Source: Rotaria socialis (Eukaryota; Rotifera; Eurotatoria; Philodinida; Philodinidae). Taken from it: a DNA stretch of 64,000 bases. The DNA lies in contig CAJNYU010004663.1 in NCBI GenBank assembly GCA_905331475.1, positions 1 through 64,000 of the forward strand. The letters run 5' to 3'. The notes below the pieces were generated by a model. That model was not told the origin of the DNA, did not search any database, and was given only the letters and a program-made list of their open reading frames with translations. Of the stretch, positions 1 through 12,969 are shown piece after piece; the first letter of the stretch is position 1; every line of letters starts with the position of its first letter. The position numbers and the translations under genes were made by a program.

Positions 1-283
1 TACTGATCGCTCTTAATTCACAAAAATGATATATATCCCTTGAGAAGTCTGCCTTAAAATAATTTTTTGTTTTACTCAACCAAAAGCAAAAGAGATATAC
101 AAAATTGTGCAGAATTTCAAAACCAAGGGGTGGCAGATTTACGTCCTTATCCAACAGTGTGCTTTCTTTCTATCTCTATTCAATTAAAAAATAGCTATTA
201 ATATTGATATCGAAAAAATTACGTTGATTTTTTAACGTTTTATGTTTATCGAATCATTCACAGTAACTTCGGCAAAGATAATC

Positions 284-363
284 GTCGAAGTTATAACTTC
301 GACAATAGTGTCCGTCGAAGTTATAACTTCGACAATATCGTCTGTCGAAGTTATAACTTCGGC
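284..363. repeat. tandem array of 20-bp palindromes, 30-bp period
   Basis: Three units start at 284, 314 and 344. The first two contain the perfect palindrome GTCGAAGTTATAACTTCGAC and the third differs in its last bases. The units are separated by 10-bp spacers of similar composition. Half-copies of the TAACTTCGGC type flank the array at about 263-273 and 371-381. The regular spacing, about three helical turns, and perfect symmetry are seen directly. Any binding or recombination role is unproven. Confidence 0.8.
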
Positions 364-422
364 AAAGAGTGTAACTTCGGCACGACATATATATGTCGCA
401 GGACAGATTAAAATTCAGTTCG

Positions 423-534
423 GATTAAAATCGATTGAAATAATTTTGATCTGAACTAGTTCGCTTTAAAATTAAACAAAGAAGATTTTAAACTGACCTA
501 GTTCAGATCAAAATTATTTCAATCGATTTTAATC
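423..534. repeat. perfect 37-bp inverted repeat with 38-nt spacer
   Basis: Bases 423-459 are the exact reverse complement of 498-534. Outside the arms, CAGGACAGATT (about 399-409) and AATCTGTCCT (531-540) add weaker symmetry, and both sides run into ATATAT tracts. This may be the end product of a small MITE or a stable hairpin. No target-site duplication was identified. Confidence 0.8.
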
Positions 535-3500
535 TGTCCTACAACATATATATATATAAATATACATATGTGTATTTGCAAACATGGAATATTTTGGTTT
601 TTTAGAAAAACGATAAAATGTTGACAAAACAAACAAAGGTTTTATGTGTAACTCAAGGAAAGGACGGAGAAACATATGATGATGCATGTGCGTATGAAGA
701 AATCGCTTACGAAGCATAACAGCCATCAAAGTACAATAGACAAATCTTCAAATATCGGTTTAATTCACAAAATTAATAAGATCAGATTATCAAATAAGAT
801 ATGTTCTCTATGAACGTCTCATCTCAACCGAATGATGTAATGGATATTGTTTTAATAGTAAATTCTTCTATTGCATTTTATTGTGTCAAAAATAAGTTAA
901 ACGAAATAAAATCAAGATTTATATTATATACATTCACTTCGTTTAACTACACTGATTTATGAAAAAGAAAATATTCGAAATTTTTAACATTATTTCATCA
1001 ATAGAACCTCCAAGTTGGTTTCTATCTACTGATGTTAATATATATTTTCACATAGACTCTTAATTCAAACAACAAGACTTTTTTCTGATCTGTTGTAGAA
1101 CATTCTGCATATCTTATTTGTTGTTAATGAACATGTTTTGCTCATATGATAAATAAGATGACTAGTATTTTTAAATACTCTGATTCAGAGTGTCGCGTTT
1201 AAATGGAAAGAAGGTTCGATCTTTTGATCAGTGAACGTTTAGCATTTAACCGAAAACTTATCTTTTGCTAGTTTCCAATACAATTAAAATTCTTACAGTT
1301 AGTAATGATTGATTTCAATCAACAAGAATAGAATGGTATACAATTAATATCGTAGGAATTTTGGAAAAATGTTCACTTCCGAAAGAATCCATTTTTTCAC
1401 GTTTATCTTCTTGGTTGAAAAAAAGAAACAAAATATCTTAGCTCTTTTAATTTCCTTCTCTTTATTTATTTCCCAGTTGTGCACAACCATAAAACAAAAA
1501 TAGGCTTCACCGTTTAGAGATTGCGGGTCTTCGAAAGCATTTTTATGTTGTAATGCAAATACAAAAGATAGATCACATGTTCTCATATATTGAATACTTG
1601 ATTCATAAAATAAATTTCCAAATTCTATATATTAAAGGTAGTTGAAAAAATAAAATCTCGTTATCAAAGTACGATTACACTTCCCAAGTGGGTGTGGATT
1701 TAGATCATTCGAGAGAAAAGTTTCATGTCCGTCATCATATCTACGCACACACCTCGCAAAAAACGATCACAATGAATCAGCATAGTTGTAAATGAATGTA
1801 TGGAGTTACAATGGCTTAATTGAAAGATTTTTACTTAAGGTTACATTTCACAATTAACAGTAAGAAGGATTATAGAGTTTGACACTTCATAAAAATTTGA
1901 CATTCTATTAGCTCACCTTTCGTCTCAAATTCAATGATTTCATTCATGACCTTAGAAAGTACTATGCAATATTAGCACCTAAGAAAATAAATTAATTTTA
2001 TCATTTGTTCGTGTCTAGATATATTTACAAAAAGAAGCTATCGGTTCAAATGTTAAATTAGCCCGAATGAATATTTATTCATTACTGTAAACGCTTACTA
2101 AAGGTCACTTAACTAACACTTCGTATCTGTTTCTTTTCTAGGTCGCAGTGTTACATACCTGATAATATCATTTGATTATGTAGCTAGTCGATTGAGAATA
2201 CATATTATCTTATCAAAATAGAATTATTCGTTTTTATTGGTTAAGATATTTTTTCGTATTACCTTTAGATTGCATATTATCATTAGAGAATATTGCGAAT
2301 TTTTCTCATGTTCTATTATCTATAAAGTAAATATGAAAAAAAAGAAGTATTTGCAAAAATGGTTGCTAGTTAAGGAGAATGTGCTTTTTTCTGCTTTTCG
2401 TTTCTTCCCAACAAAAGCACTCCAACAACATGGATTAAAAACAATAAAAGACATGAATCGAAAGAAACAAAAAGCAACTAGATGCTTGCCGATAGTGACG
2501 GAAGCCTGTTCGTGTTCTAGTTCGCTCTATTACATTTTTGGCAGTAAAAGACTTAAGAAATTCAAATAGGAGATTATAATAATGTACACACACGTGCAGC
2601 CAATTATCTCTAAGTAGAATTCATATTATTTCCAATTATCTCGTGTACTTTTACTTTCAATTATAAATGATTAAAATCTCAAAATTCGAAGCAAATATAT
2701 ATCACGCATATAGATAATAGTTTCATAATTGATAATTCTAAACATAAAGTACGTACTTAGTTTGACCAATCATGAATAAATTTTAAAAAAAGTGAAATTT
2801 TCAAGTTTGTTCTAAACTCAATTCATTCTCTGTGCCTCGCCATTTTGATCAGTGCGCATACAAAAGCAATGAGTAGGTGCATGAGTCAATTTATTTTTCT
2901 TCTATCGAATCGAATTAACAGTTTAAATCTATTAATAGAATTAAGGATCTATTCTGAATATGCTAATTCGTGCTCAATCTTTACTCGAAATTTGATATAT
3001 CTTCGTCATAGCTATCGGTTTATACGAATGTATCGATGATGACTGAAATGGAATCACAAAATCTAATATGTTTGCCATTTCTATCAAAGTTATGTAAATA
3101 AAATGATCATATAATTCTGATCATCGTTGGTATTCATCTAAAATTAACAACTAACTTACTTGTAATATTCGTCTGCTACTAGCCGTGAATTGCTCATATT
3201 TAAGCTAGTTAGCCGCGAAATCTACAGCAGCACGAGCGACATTATTTCATAAACTCCATCACAATAACTAGTTTCCTATGAAAAGACTCTAGTTGTTGTT
3301 AGTTCCGCTGATATATGCATATATCAAATGAAAAATACTCTCGTGATGTAATCATTCCAAGTTCAGATGAAGAAGCTGTTTAAATGATAGAAATCGTACT
3401 AGTTCTTTTTTTTCTTGGAGGATAATATTCTACAATATTCGGAAGTTTAGAATATCATGTTCAATATGAACAATTACTACCAGAATTTCATCAATGCAAA

Positions 3501-4319
3501 TAACATATCAGAAGATATTTACTAAATATATCTTTTACTAATTCGAAATCAATATCCCGATTGGCTCAACTCCAATCGAGTATATCATTATCGATAGTGC
3601 AGATACTGCACTAGTACTTGTATAAAAATTTCCACTTGAACTTGGATTTTTCTTTTGATTCCTCTTCTGCAAATGAACAAATGGAAATCATAATAATGAA
3701 TTCTTACGAGAAATTGATTTTCAAGATCAATCCTACGCATGCCTGTAAAACACATAAAGATCTTGTCGTGATGAAAAATTCTATTTGACTGTTTACGATT
3801 GAGAGTCAGTTTTCAAGAGACGAAGCGCAGTACCGAAAAAATAGGTAGACTGATGCATGAACAGTTTTCAAAAGTAGGGGAGATTTATTCTCTGAGATGT
3901 TTTGAATAAATATTGTTATATATTTAGCTACAAGTCTGAATGAAATTCACGTGGTATACTCTATTGTTCTTACAATTCAATGATGCAAAACCAGACTTAT
4001 GATTGTATTCAGTTACGCACCAACGAGTCAGAAGATTGCCTTTTACTAAAAGAGAAAGAACGACAGTTAACAATCAACAATACATCGATTGAGCGACAAG
4101 TTCGATACTTCTATGTTTAAATATTTTTTGGATTCTATTCACATGAATATGTCAAGATCAATTCGTTCCTTTCTTCTTTGTTATATTTTCTTCACAAAAA
4201 AAATATAGTACAATACTGATGATTGTCCATGAAAAAATAAAACAAAAGAAGTCTTTCAAAAAAAAAAAAGAAAGAAAAGTTATAAAGAATGAAGACGACA
4301 ATGCCTTTTTAAAAATGAA

Positions 4320-5380
4320 TTAATTGAGCATAACGGATTCATAGGTAGGTATCATATATCTACAAAAGAAGTAAACATGACACAAATCAATTCGCCGTTA
4401 AACAAAAATAAATATTTACTTGATATTGATGAATGCATCTTCGCCTCCATTTCGTTCGAATGCTTCAAGCGTTTCATTTATCAAATCTCCTATATTCTCA
4501 CGTCGCTGTTGTCCATATTCAATGCGATCACCCAAATTTGCTTTAAAAATAGAATAAAATTTGATTAATTAACAGAAAACTAAACATCAAATATAAAACA
4601 CTACTTACAATTCCAATTTTTAAAGAGATTAAATATCGGTAAAATTTGACGATAATAAGGTACAAGCGCTTCTCCAATCATATCAGCTGACATAACTAAT
4701 TGTTGAAGAATTTTTAATGTCGTACATATAACCTTATGGTTTCGCGTATTTAATGCATCTAGAAAGAAGCGATTGAAAAATTCATTTGATTTATTATTTA
4801 TCATTTTTTCATATGAGATCAATTAAACATACTTTTGATCGGTACAATAAGTTGTGGAATAACAGGTAAAATTTTATTACCACCATGTTCAAGCATATCA
4901 TGAATGCCTTGACGAGCAAAAAAATCATATGGATGATCAATTTCGCATAGACCATCGAAAAATAAAGGCAAATAGTGATGATAGTCAAGTTTTTCAATTT
5001 CCACCTAGGATTATAACAGTTATTAATTATATCAAGAGAGAAAAAATGAACTCCAGTCATACCTTCCAAGCAATTTTATTTCCTTTTGTATCGTGTTCAA
5101 GTGCTATGGGAAAGTCACCACGCTCGTAGAATTTACGAAAAGCTGTTGGTTTGCTATTACGAATTCGTGTTGCTTCTGCTGATGGTGGAGAATTAACCTA
5201 ACATAAGGTGAGTTTTATTACTGTTTTTGGAGAAAACAAAAACAGCTCAATTTAAACAATTCGAATAGATACTTTAGCATTTTTTAGAAGAGACTTCACA
5301 GTAAAACCGTCGGTTTCCAAGGGTCCAGGTTGGCGCAGTCGAGTATTTGGTTCACGACGAGGCGATGTAGCTGTGGCCAT
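4320..5380 (-). CDS. PACRG: parkin co-regulated gene protein (PACRG)
   Basis: PACRG is a HEAT/armadillo-like protein of ciliary doublet microtubules, at the inner junction between A- and B-tubules. Six exons give a 241-aa protein: 5273-5380, 5063-5197, 4833-5004, 4609-4758, 4420-4540 and 4320-4359. Every junction is GT-AG and in phase. Family-typical stretches are [71 protein letters not shown] and [14 protein letters not shown]. The last exon is only 40 nt and encodes the typical end PTYESVMLN. The start ATG gives MATATSPRR, and the length is close to vertebrate PACRG. No parkin gene is recognisable upstream, unlike the head-to-head vertebrate arrangement. Identification is secure. Confidence 0.95.
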
Positions 5381-6613
5381 TATTTGTTATCGAGTTCTTG
5401 AGAGTGTTTCGATTTTACACAAGTGGCTTACTCTTTCTTTCTTTTCTTTACTGTTTATTGACAACGACCATTATAAAAATTCATCGCCAAGATACAATCC
5501 TCGTCTTCCAACAGTTCACTTCGTTTTTTTTCTTTATTTAAGAAACGACATCTTTTATCTTCGGAGTGCTGAACAGTCAACGAATTTATTATCAATAGTT
5601 TTTATACAATACAGGCCATCGTATTTCGACGCAGATGAATTGTCGGTCTGTAAGTGGAATATATCTGCTTTAACTTTTGCGTAGAAAAGCTTTTATTTAT
5701 GACCACCAAGAGATTTTGAGAAGACCACTTCAGATTTTTTTAATTCTAGAAACTATTATGAGTTGTGTTTTTATTCAAAATACGATTATATTTGATCGAA
5801 TAATGGATATAGTATCATAAAAGTACAAGTGTTATGGGTAAATGATATCAATATTCAGCAATATATTTCTGTTTTCAATTAGAAAACAGCTAATATTGTC
5901 GGTATTCGCTTTTAATTTAATTGTATTCAAAAATAATATTATGATTTTCATTCGTTTGTTATTAAATCGCTTGTCTTTACTTTAGTAATAATTGTTGAAA
6001 AAAATATACTCATGTCATCAAAGTTCAACAGTTTACGGACGTATACAGAAGAAAATTTTAAATCATTCGAATAACATAAGAGAATCTCTTATCAAATAAT
6101 TCGCAAATATATGCTGTTTTTCGTTTATCAACCTGTTCGTTTTCGCAAGTATCGTCTCAATATTAATATTTGCTTTCTTTTTCACATTATATTCGATACG
6201 AACACAAACTTGATAGAATGATTCGATGAGAGATCAAATTTTATGTTTCTATTGATGAGTTCTTGTACATTTGATCATATACCGCATGCATCATAATTCA
6301 ATTCATGTAGATTTATTCAAAAGCAAATCTCAAATACAAATCTACTGTTCAATCATGCGAAAAAGAAAAAAGTCTATTTATGTTTGTCGTTATGAAATGA
6401 TTAGTATATCACAAATCTACTGTAACGCAACGGGATCAAGAAAAAAAACATTGGACCAAATCATAAACAAATATAAAGCCATGAGTAGTTGAAGATATAA
6501 TGAATCATGATAGTAATACTAAGGATCAGATGTACGCAACAAAACGAAAAGGCAATCTTGTTTATGTTGGAAAATGAAACGCGCACACAAATGGATACTG
6601 ATTTTTGTTTTGA
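5381..6613. other. intergenic region between PACRG and MDM1
   Basis: No gene was recognised. PACRG (-) begins at 5380 and the last MDM1 exon (-) ends at 6614, so this stretch holds the PACRG 5' flank and the MDM1 3' flank. The DNA is AT-rich with no repeats worth listing. Confidence 0.5.
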
Positions 6614-9600
6614 TCAATTTTCTCCACGATATGGTTTTTTGGGTGAACAGTTCGATGTTCTTGCAGGCTCTCCCCAATATTTATTCATGTTATTTTGAGC
6701 ACGTTCAAGTGTTTTTGATGCTAAACTACAACTTGATGTTAGCGATCGAGCGGAATTTACCGAAAGAACATCATCATCATCTGTGAAAAAATAGAATAAA
6801 AATGAATATCATAAAATTCTTAGAATATGCCAATCTTTTTGTGTACTCAAAAAAAGTGAGTACACTCTAGATTCGGTCAGTGTGTCCGACCGTTAGCACC
6901 ATAACCTTTGAAAGCCTCATCCAATTGTCATGAAATTTTGTACACATAATGATCTCATTAATATCTCAGTCAAGTTCGAAGATGAGAAGGATCCGTCAAG
7001 AAATGGCTGAGTAGTTATCGAAAAAATTGTCATTATTGACCAGACCATTCCTGACGGAGGGGGGTACAGGGATGTTTTCAAAAAAACATTTTTCTCAGAA
7101 TTATTCAAAACATATATAAATCGACTCAGTTTTTGCAGTACACATGAAAATCGGATGCGAATCCGATGTTCCCTCAGTTTTATTTATTATTTTAGAGAAT
7201 CACTAAAGTGCATAAGGTCGAAAGCATACCTATTCGAGATCTTGACAAACTCTCTTAATAACAAATGGGCCCATCCTTCATTGTACTTAGGATAACTGTC
7301 ATTTTCAATGACATATTCATCAATACATAGAAAGATTAATGTTTTGTACATCATTTCTCGAAAAAATCTGTTTTTAAATTTAAAAAAAGTGATACTAGTG
7401 AAGTACACTATACGCATCTATTACTGAACTAGACTTAAGCAATAGTATGCTTGACAAAATAATCTATCTTTCAAAACCAGAAACCGCCAACGTCGTGTTA
7501 AATTTTAGGAAATAGATAATCAAAAGAGTAACAAATAGTGAATTATATTTTAGAGTTCGCTCCAGTTTTCGTTCATTCGAATGAGAACATGTTGCACTGC
7601 AATTTTTGTGTTAATATAAGGCATTAGAAATAAACTCTTCGAAAATCACTATCAAAGATATTTGCGATTTTTCAGGAAACAGATCAGCCGATTAGAGAAT
7701 GAAGATATCATTCATCTATTATGGAAGTTAAACATTTTTCAATTGAGTTTTTGTAAGATAAACTAAAATATATGACTTATTGTGATTAATGGGAATAAGT
7801 TTTTATTGGCTGCACATTTTAATCAAACAAATATTGTGCTAATCATTTCTTACCTTTATGACGTCTATAATAAGTTTGACCGAAATTTTCATTAGGCCGC
7901 TGTAGATGATGCTGAAATGCAGATTTTGAAGCCGGTGTATGTTGATTTGGTTGCCTATTGTCATCTCTACCATAATAATATTCTGTCACTTCATCTTTAA
8001 ATCGACTGCCTGGATATGAGCAATCTAGTTAATAGAATATTTAATAAAATTAGAAAAATAGCCACATTGATAATTATTTACATTCATTCGTGCTCGAATG
8101 AGGTCGTCTATCAAATAAAGGTGCATCATAACTTGGTCGACCCGTAGCATTATGAGATTCCTGATTACTTGCTACTGAATAATTAGCAAATCTATTTGGT
8201 TCCTTGTACTATGTGTAAAAAAAAACAAATGAAACTGTTAGAAAGATGAAAACGTGCGAATTCATACTTGAGATATTCTTTGAAGTGCTTGTGGTGAAAT
8301 ACAGTCATTATTTAGATTATTTTGTTTTAATGCTGCTGATAATGGTGAATGCATTGTTGTACCTCGAGATTCTTGTTGTTTTGGTAATCTTTTACGAATC
8401 ATTTTATTCTTATCTGCCAGTTTATAATTCGTATATTTCGTTTCATCTAAGCATCTAATTGAAGTAAAAAAGATCGTTTTTAATTGGCAAGTAATACTAA
8501 TAAGAGAATACGAACATATCTGAGTTTGTTTCTCGGCTATACAGACTGTCTGATTCCCAGGACATATGTTGTTGCATCGATGATGAACTAAGATTACGTA
8601 CAAAAGCTCGTGTGGCTACACCTGGTTCTTTTGCTGGTATTTCGTCAATATAAATAACACGATCATTTGGATGATCAGTTTGAATCGTTTGATCAGTTTT
8701 TAATATCAATGCCTTTTCAGGTTGTTTTGGTCTTTAAAAAAAAAGGCTTTTTATTGATCAGATTTTCGTTTGTATTACTTGGTGTAATAAATTGGTTTAT
8801 TGACTTGTCGTTGCGCATCCTTTTCACGACGACATTCACCTTCAATATGTTCTCGTTCTAAATCACTATTTAGAAAGCAAAAAAAAGAGGTTTTACTAAG
8901 CGATTTTCATATGACAAATACTAGACTATTCTCATTGGTCATCTCTTACCGATCGATTGAAATAACACTGTTGGTATCACCGTCGTTGGCATTCACATTA
9001 CACCCTCGATAGTAATTATTTGAATCGAAACCGGATGGAAGAATGTTATCACGATATAGGTGATCTTTTTCTGCATTAGAACGATATTCACCAGCTTGTT
9101 TTCTTGTTGACATCAATTCTGTATACCAAAATAAATTCGGATTAAAACCAGTTTCTTCCTAAAGAAACGAAAACAAAACAAAACATGATTGAAATACTAA
9201 GCAGTTTTTGCTTTACCACTGATGCATCTTTATACCATTTGCCATTTTTATAATCAAATCGCCAGAATGGTTTATAGGTCGATTGATATTCCGATTGCCA
9301 ACGTCTAACAAAGAAAAACAAAAGATTAAAATTGTACAATTCGATGATTGAAACCTTAGTTTTCCATGTGGGTATTTTTGTCGAAATTCATTTCCTAAAT
9401 CAATATTTCTACCAATATCTTCATCATCTGTATGAGCATGGTCAATTTCGACATATTCTTTTCGTTTCTAAATACATAAAATTTAAAATAAATGTTCATT
9501 TATGGCATCAGTCTTCTAATTCGGATGTGTGAAAATTAGGGTTTATCAGATTTCGAACTACTGAATCTGAATTGAGTCAACTCTACTAGAGAGCTTCGAT

Positions 9601-12600
9601 CTTTTTCGGTCAATTTCGCCTCTTAGTAAAAATGTAAGATAATGAGTCAATGATTAACAACAACGTATTTTTATTGTTTTTTTTTTCATGTTACAATGAT
9701 CAACTTTGAGCTCAAATCCGAATAATAATTTTGGTTACCAATAGTATTATCTATCTGTTCAGAGTTTTGCATATCGTTTACGTATAAAATCTTAGTATAG
9801 AATGAATTAGATAGGAAACTCTTGAGCTAATTGATCAAAACTATTGATACAATACACAATGCGTTGCTGTTCAAAGTTGCTCCAACTAGAAGGGATCCTA
9901 CTCAAATTAAATGAAAAAAAATTACTCGATCTTGAACTTCTTCAGCTTCGTGGGCTTTTCGCTGTTTTGGATTAACATTTCTTCGATGTTCCTTTGTTTT
10001 ATCATGAATTGGACGAAATGGTTTAGTTGAATTCAGAACACATCGTTTTACTTGTTGTCTATTTGCATGAACATCATCTTCTAAACGTTTTGATGTATTG
10101 ACACCTAGAGAAACGTTTTTCGGCTGATGAAAGTGAGCCGATGGTTCCATTAATTCCAAACGACGATCACGCTAAAAATGTCATTTATTTAGAAAAACAT
10201 AAATTTAAAAAAGAATCTAACCAATTCAGAATTTTCATTATATCGTTGTTTGTTAACTAAATCATGTGTTGAAGGTTTCCAATTATATTTTTGTTTATAT
10301 TCACTTCGTCCAACAGTTCGTTTCTATGATATTGAATGAACAGAAAAACAACTGTTGTCTAGTACAAAAAAGCTAAAACTAAAATATAGTGTACTTTATT
10401 CGAACCAGCATTTTGTCGATATTGAGCAACATATGAATTACTAGGTGCATTACCGATTTCCTAAATAGTAAATTATTAATAACAGACAATATTCTATTTT
10501 TATTCACACGTACAGTTTGAATGCCACACGAATGATTTTCATTTGGACGTTGTCTTACTACAACCTATTAACAATATGGTACATATTTAATCAATTTTTC
10601 AATGTTTTCTTTTAAAAGGAAAAATATATTCGTCAATAAGTTATTGCCAACTAAATTTTTTTGGATTTATTTCTACTTGATTTCAACAAGATCAACTCTA
10701 TGAATTGAATGCAATCTTCTCCATAAACTATCAATCGATAAAAAAAACTAATTTTGTTTTGCACTATTTCTAAAAATGACGACTTCGATTACACGCCTAT
10801 CAACAGAGAAGATGCATCGTAGAAATCTATCGTGTAATATATAATGAAAATCATCATTACTGCTGATCACAACACTATTTCGAAAGTTTCACAACCTTCA
10901 ATTGAACATTATTATATGAGATGTTTCTAAGCTCTCTGCCATCATGTATGTTTGAATGATATCAAATTTACGGAAGGTCTTCAACTGACAATCTGTCTAA
11001 CTCTTCTCAATGTTCAATGGTTGTTAGACTGTGCACGAAGAATATTTCTAATCTATCTATCCATTCTATTGTCATATTGCAGATATCTACTCTCTTTGCA
11101 AAGCAAGGTGCCATCAGCAACTCTTTTCAAATGGTTATAAGAGATAATTTTCATATAAGTGCATGTTTGTGAGATTTATTGTGATTCCTTAATGATGACT
11201 ATCGATATCATTCTCATAGTTCAATCATACTTACTAATTTATCGCTAAGTTGTTTGTTGTTCAGCTATACCTGATTATAATGCTTGATCCAATATACTAT
11301 TTTCTATTCTGTCGCACAGTTCTAATTCAAGGTTATGCAACTAATTTGTAAAGAAAAACAGAGTTCATGTTTTAAATATGATTTTCTATTCTGAAAATGA
11401 GTACTAAAAATGTTTTTCGAGCTTTTTATAAGCAATGAAGCTAATTGCTTTATCAAGAATTTTAGTTCATTTTTTAACATTACTTTATCTCAGACAAACA
11501 AATACAGTATTGATATTTTAATACCTCTCAGCAAATTCACAAGAGCAACTGATTAACTGTTATAAATAGAGTACTTGCCTTTCGAATTGTCTACTTATGT
11601 GATCAGACTGATTTGATGTTCTACTTATGACCTCAACAATAGACATTGAACGAAATGAGAAGCCCCTAGGACTTTTTTTTCTTCTGTCGAGGTATCAGGT
11701 GAGCAAAATCAACTTATTCATGATTGTATTGAGGTAATAAAGAAAAAGAAGGTCGAATACATAAAACTACTTTCGGAACAATGCGCTTGCTCTTGATGCA
11801 TATCGTTCTTAGTTGTCCTCTATTTGTTCAAAGAAAGTAACACAACTTATTCTTTGTTAATTGCCAAAGTATGACCTCATTTTTGAAAGCAATATTCATC
11901 ACCAGGAGACCTTCTGTTCACCAGCGCTTATCGTGTGATAAATCTTTTCGAAATGCCTATTGGTTGATTGTAGAGAATAATTGTTTTTAAAATCTTGAGC
12001 TTTACTTAGTTAACGACGAACTAATGTGTTCATTTTTACTGAACAAATAACTCATGAGATTTATTCAAAAACTGTTTGGCTAGACTTAAGTATTTTCATC
12101 GTGCACGAAATATATATTGATATTCAATATGTCTGTAGATCAGGTCACAAACCAATAATCAAATACTATAACCTATCATATTGATAGTTCTGAGTGATAT
12201 TATATAAAAATAAGATTATATAAACATTTCCTACTCTAGGTGAATTGGTGATAACAGGATTTCTTAATGGATAAATAACATTATCTTCAAATTTTTGATT
12301 TCTTCCTAAAACGACATATTCTTGTGACTTAGCAACACGAGGATGGTGTTGAACTGGATGTCTCAATCGATAATGAGCTGAAGTAGAAAATTTTTCATTA
12401 GGTCCTACGACAACAATATCATCGGTGTCATTATAATTTCGATTTGGTGAAGCTGGTAGTGATCGACGACGACGAGATGGAGATGACGATGAACGTTTTG
12501 GTACTGAACCAAAGAAAACAAAACAAGAAGCATAAATACAACGAAAATACAATCAATAGACCTTCGCTTAATTTTCTCTCCTCCGCTGAAAGTTCATGGA

Positions 12601-12715
12601 ATCTTTTTGGTGTTCGATTTTGATAATTTCGTTGATATTCAGTCTAAATTTTACAGCTCAAAAATGTTTGAAAAATGTTTTTCTTTTAAATGCAATTTCT
12701 TACTTGATACTTCAT
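6614..12715 (-). CDS. MDM1: nuclear protein MDM1-like, centriolar microtubule-binding protein
   Basis: MDM1 binds microtubules and acts at centrioles and basal bodies. Sixteen in-phase exons give about 730 aa (human about 714): 12704-12715, 12562-12643, 12235-12503, 10514-10564, 10395-10460, 10222-10323, 9926-10171, 9355-9467, 9217-9304, 8950-9158, 8779-8865, 8516-8731, 8268-8454, 8082-8208, 7854-8024 and 6614-6780. The N-terminus MKYQTEYQRNY matches the family's SEYQRNF repeat. Further copies are SEYKQKYNWK, SEYQSTYKPFW and a KYPHGKL motif. The C-terminus DDDDVLSVNSARSL followed by KYWGEPA matches the family's conserved tail. Exon 1 is a 12-nt microexon. The second donor is a weaker GTCTAT. 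Introns 3 (about 1.67 kb) and 15 (about 1.07 kb) are long, and the latter carries a structured repeat. Residue identity is low in the middle, so single exon borders there are less sure. Confidence 0.85.
6839..7175. repeat. structured repeat-like block in the last MDM1 intron
   Basis: A roughly 335-bp block, GC-richer than its surroundings, begins with the hairpin GTGTACTC...GAGTACAC. It continues with CGGTC...GACCG and ends with ATCGGAT GCGA ATCCGAT. A G-rich run lies near 7058-7066. Terminal hairpins suggest a small mobile element or a structured RNA. No coding potential and no clear target-site duplication were seen. Confidence 0.4.
10565..12234 (-). other. long intron 3 of MDM1
   Basis: This 1.67-kb intron joins two phase-0 exons (ends PR, begins VVVRQRP). 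It is AT-rich, and no exon, RNA gene or mobile element was recognised in it. It is far longer than the other MDM1 introns, most of which are under 100 nt. Confidence 0.55.
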
Positions 12716-12969
12716 TTTGCGGTTTTAAAAAGAAAATTCACAAAGAGCACGATCATATCGCTTGATAAATCAGTTCGTTGTCATATCAACGTCATTTTTA
12801 CAAGAAATGTATGGCAATTTATTAATAATGTATTATTGGAAATAATTTTATTTTTGTTTTAAGAAATATTTCTTTAATTTAAAAAAATATTCGCAGCGAC
12901 ATCTAACAATTTAAATAAAAGTTGGAAGGTCGTTGTTATTATGTACCATTCAGTTCTGACTACTTCATC
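12716..12969. promoter_or_regulatory. divergent intergenic region, putative bidirectional promoter
   Basis: Only 254 bp separate the start codon of MDM1 (-) from that of the next gene (+). Both 5' untranslated regions and both core promoters must fit here unless undetected upstream exons exist. No clear TATA box is visible. A shared promoter is inferred from spacing alone. Confidence 0.5.

Larger units (their letters stand above)
1..4319. other. gene-free AT-rich region
   Basis: No convincing coding exon is visible on either strand. Short open frames here lack conserved motifs, biased codon use and credible splice partners. The only structure seen is the palindrome array and inverted repeat near 284-534, listed separately, and a few A- or T-runs (for example near 4258-4275). 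Confidence 0.6.

Noticed and set aside
1205-1225. GGTTCGAT motif resembling a tRNA B box
   Set aside because: No A box at the right distance and no foldable acceptor or anticodon stem was found. No tRNA was supported elsewhere either.
2237-2569. Open frame of 110 codons (+) in the gene-free left region
   Set aside because: Lys/Phe-rich composition follows the AT-rich base content, and there is no conserved block or credible exon border.
5040-5060. Possible continuation of PACRG coding through the 5005-5062 intron
   Set aside because: The GTATGACT donor and CTAG acceptor give an exact family match across the junction (KGNKIAWK to VEIEKLDY), so the interval is an intron.
7187-7417. Open frame (-) of 76 codons inside the last MDM1 intron
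   Set aside because: No motif, no splice partner in phase with MDM1 and no recognisable family. It is probably chance.
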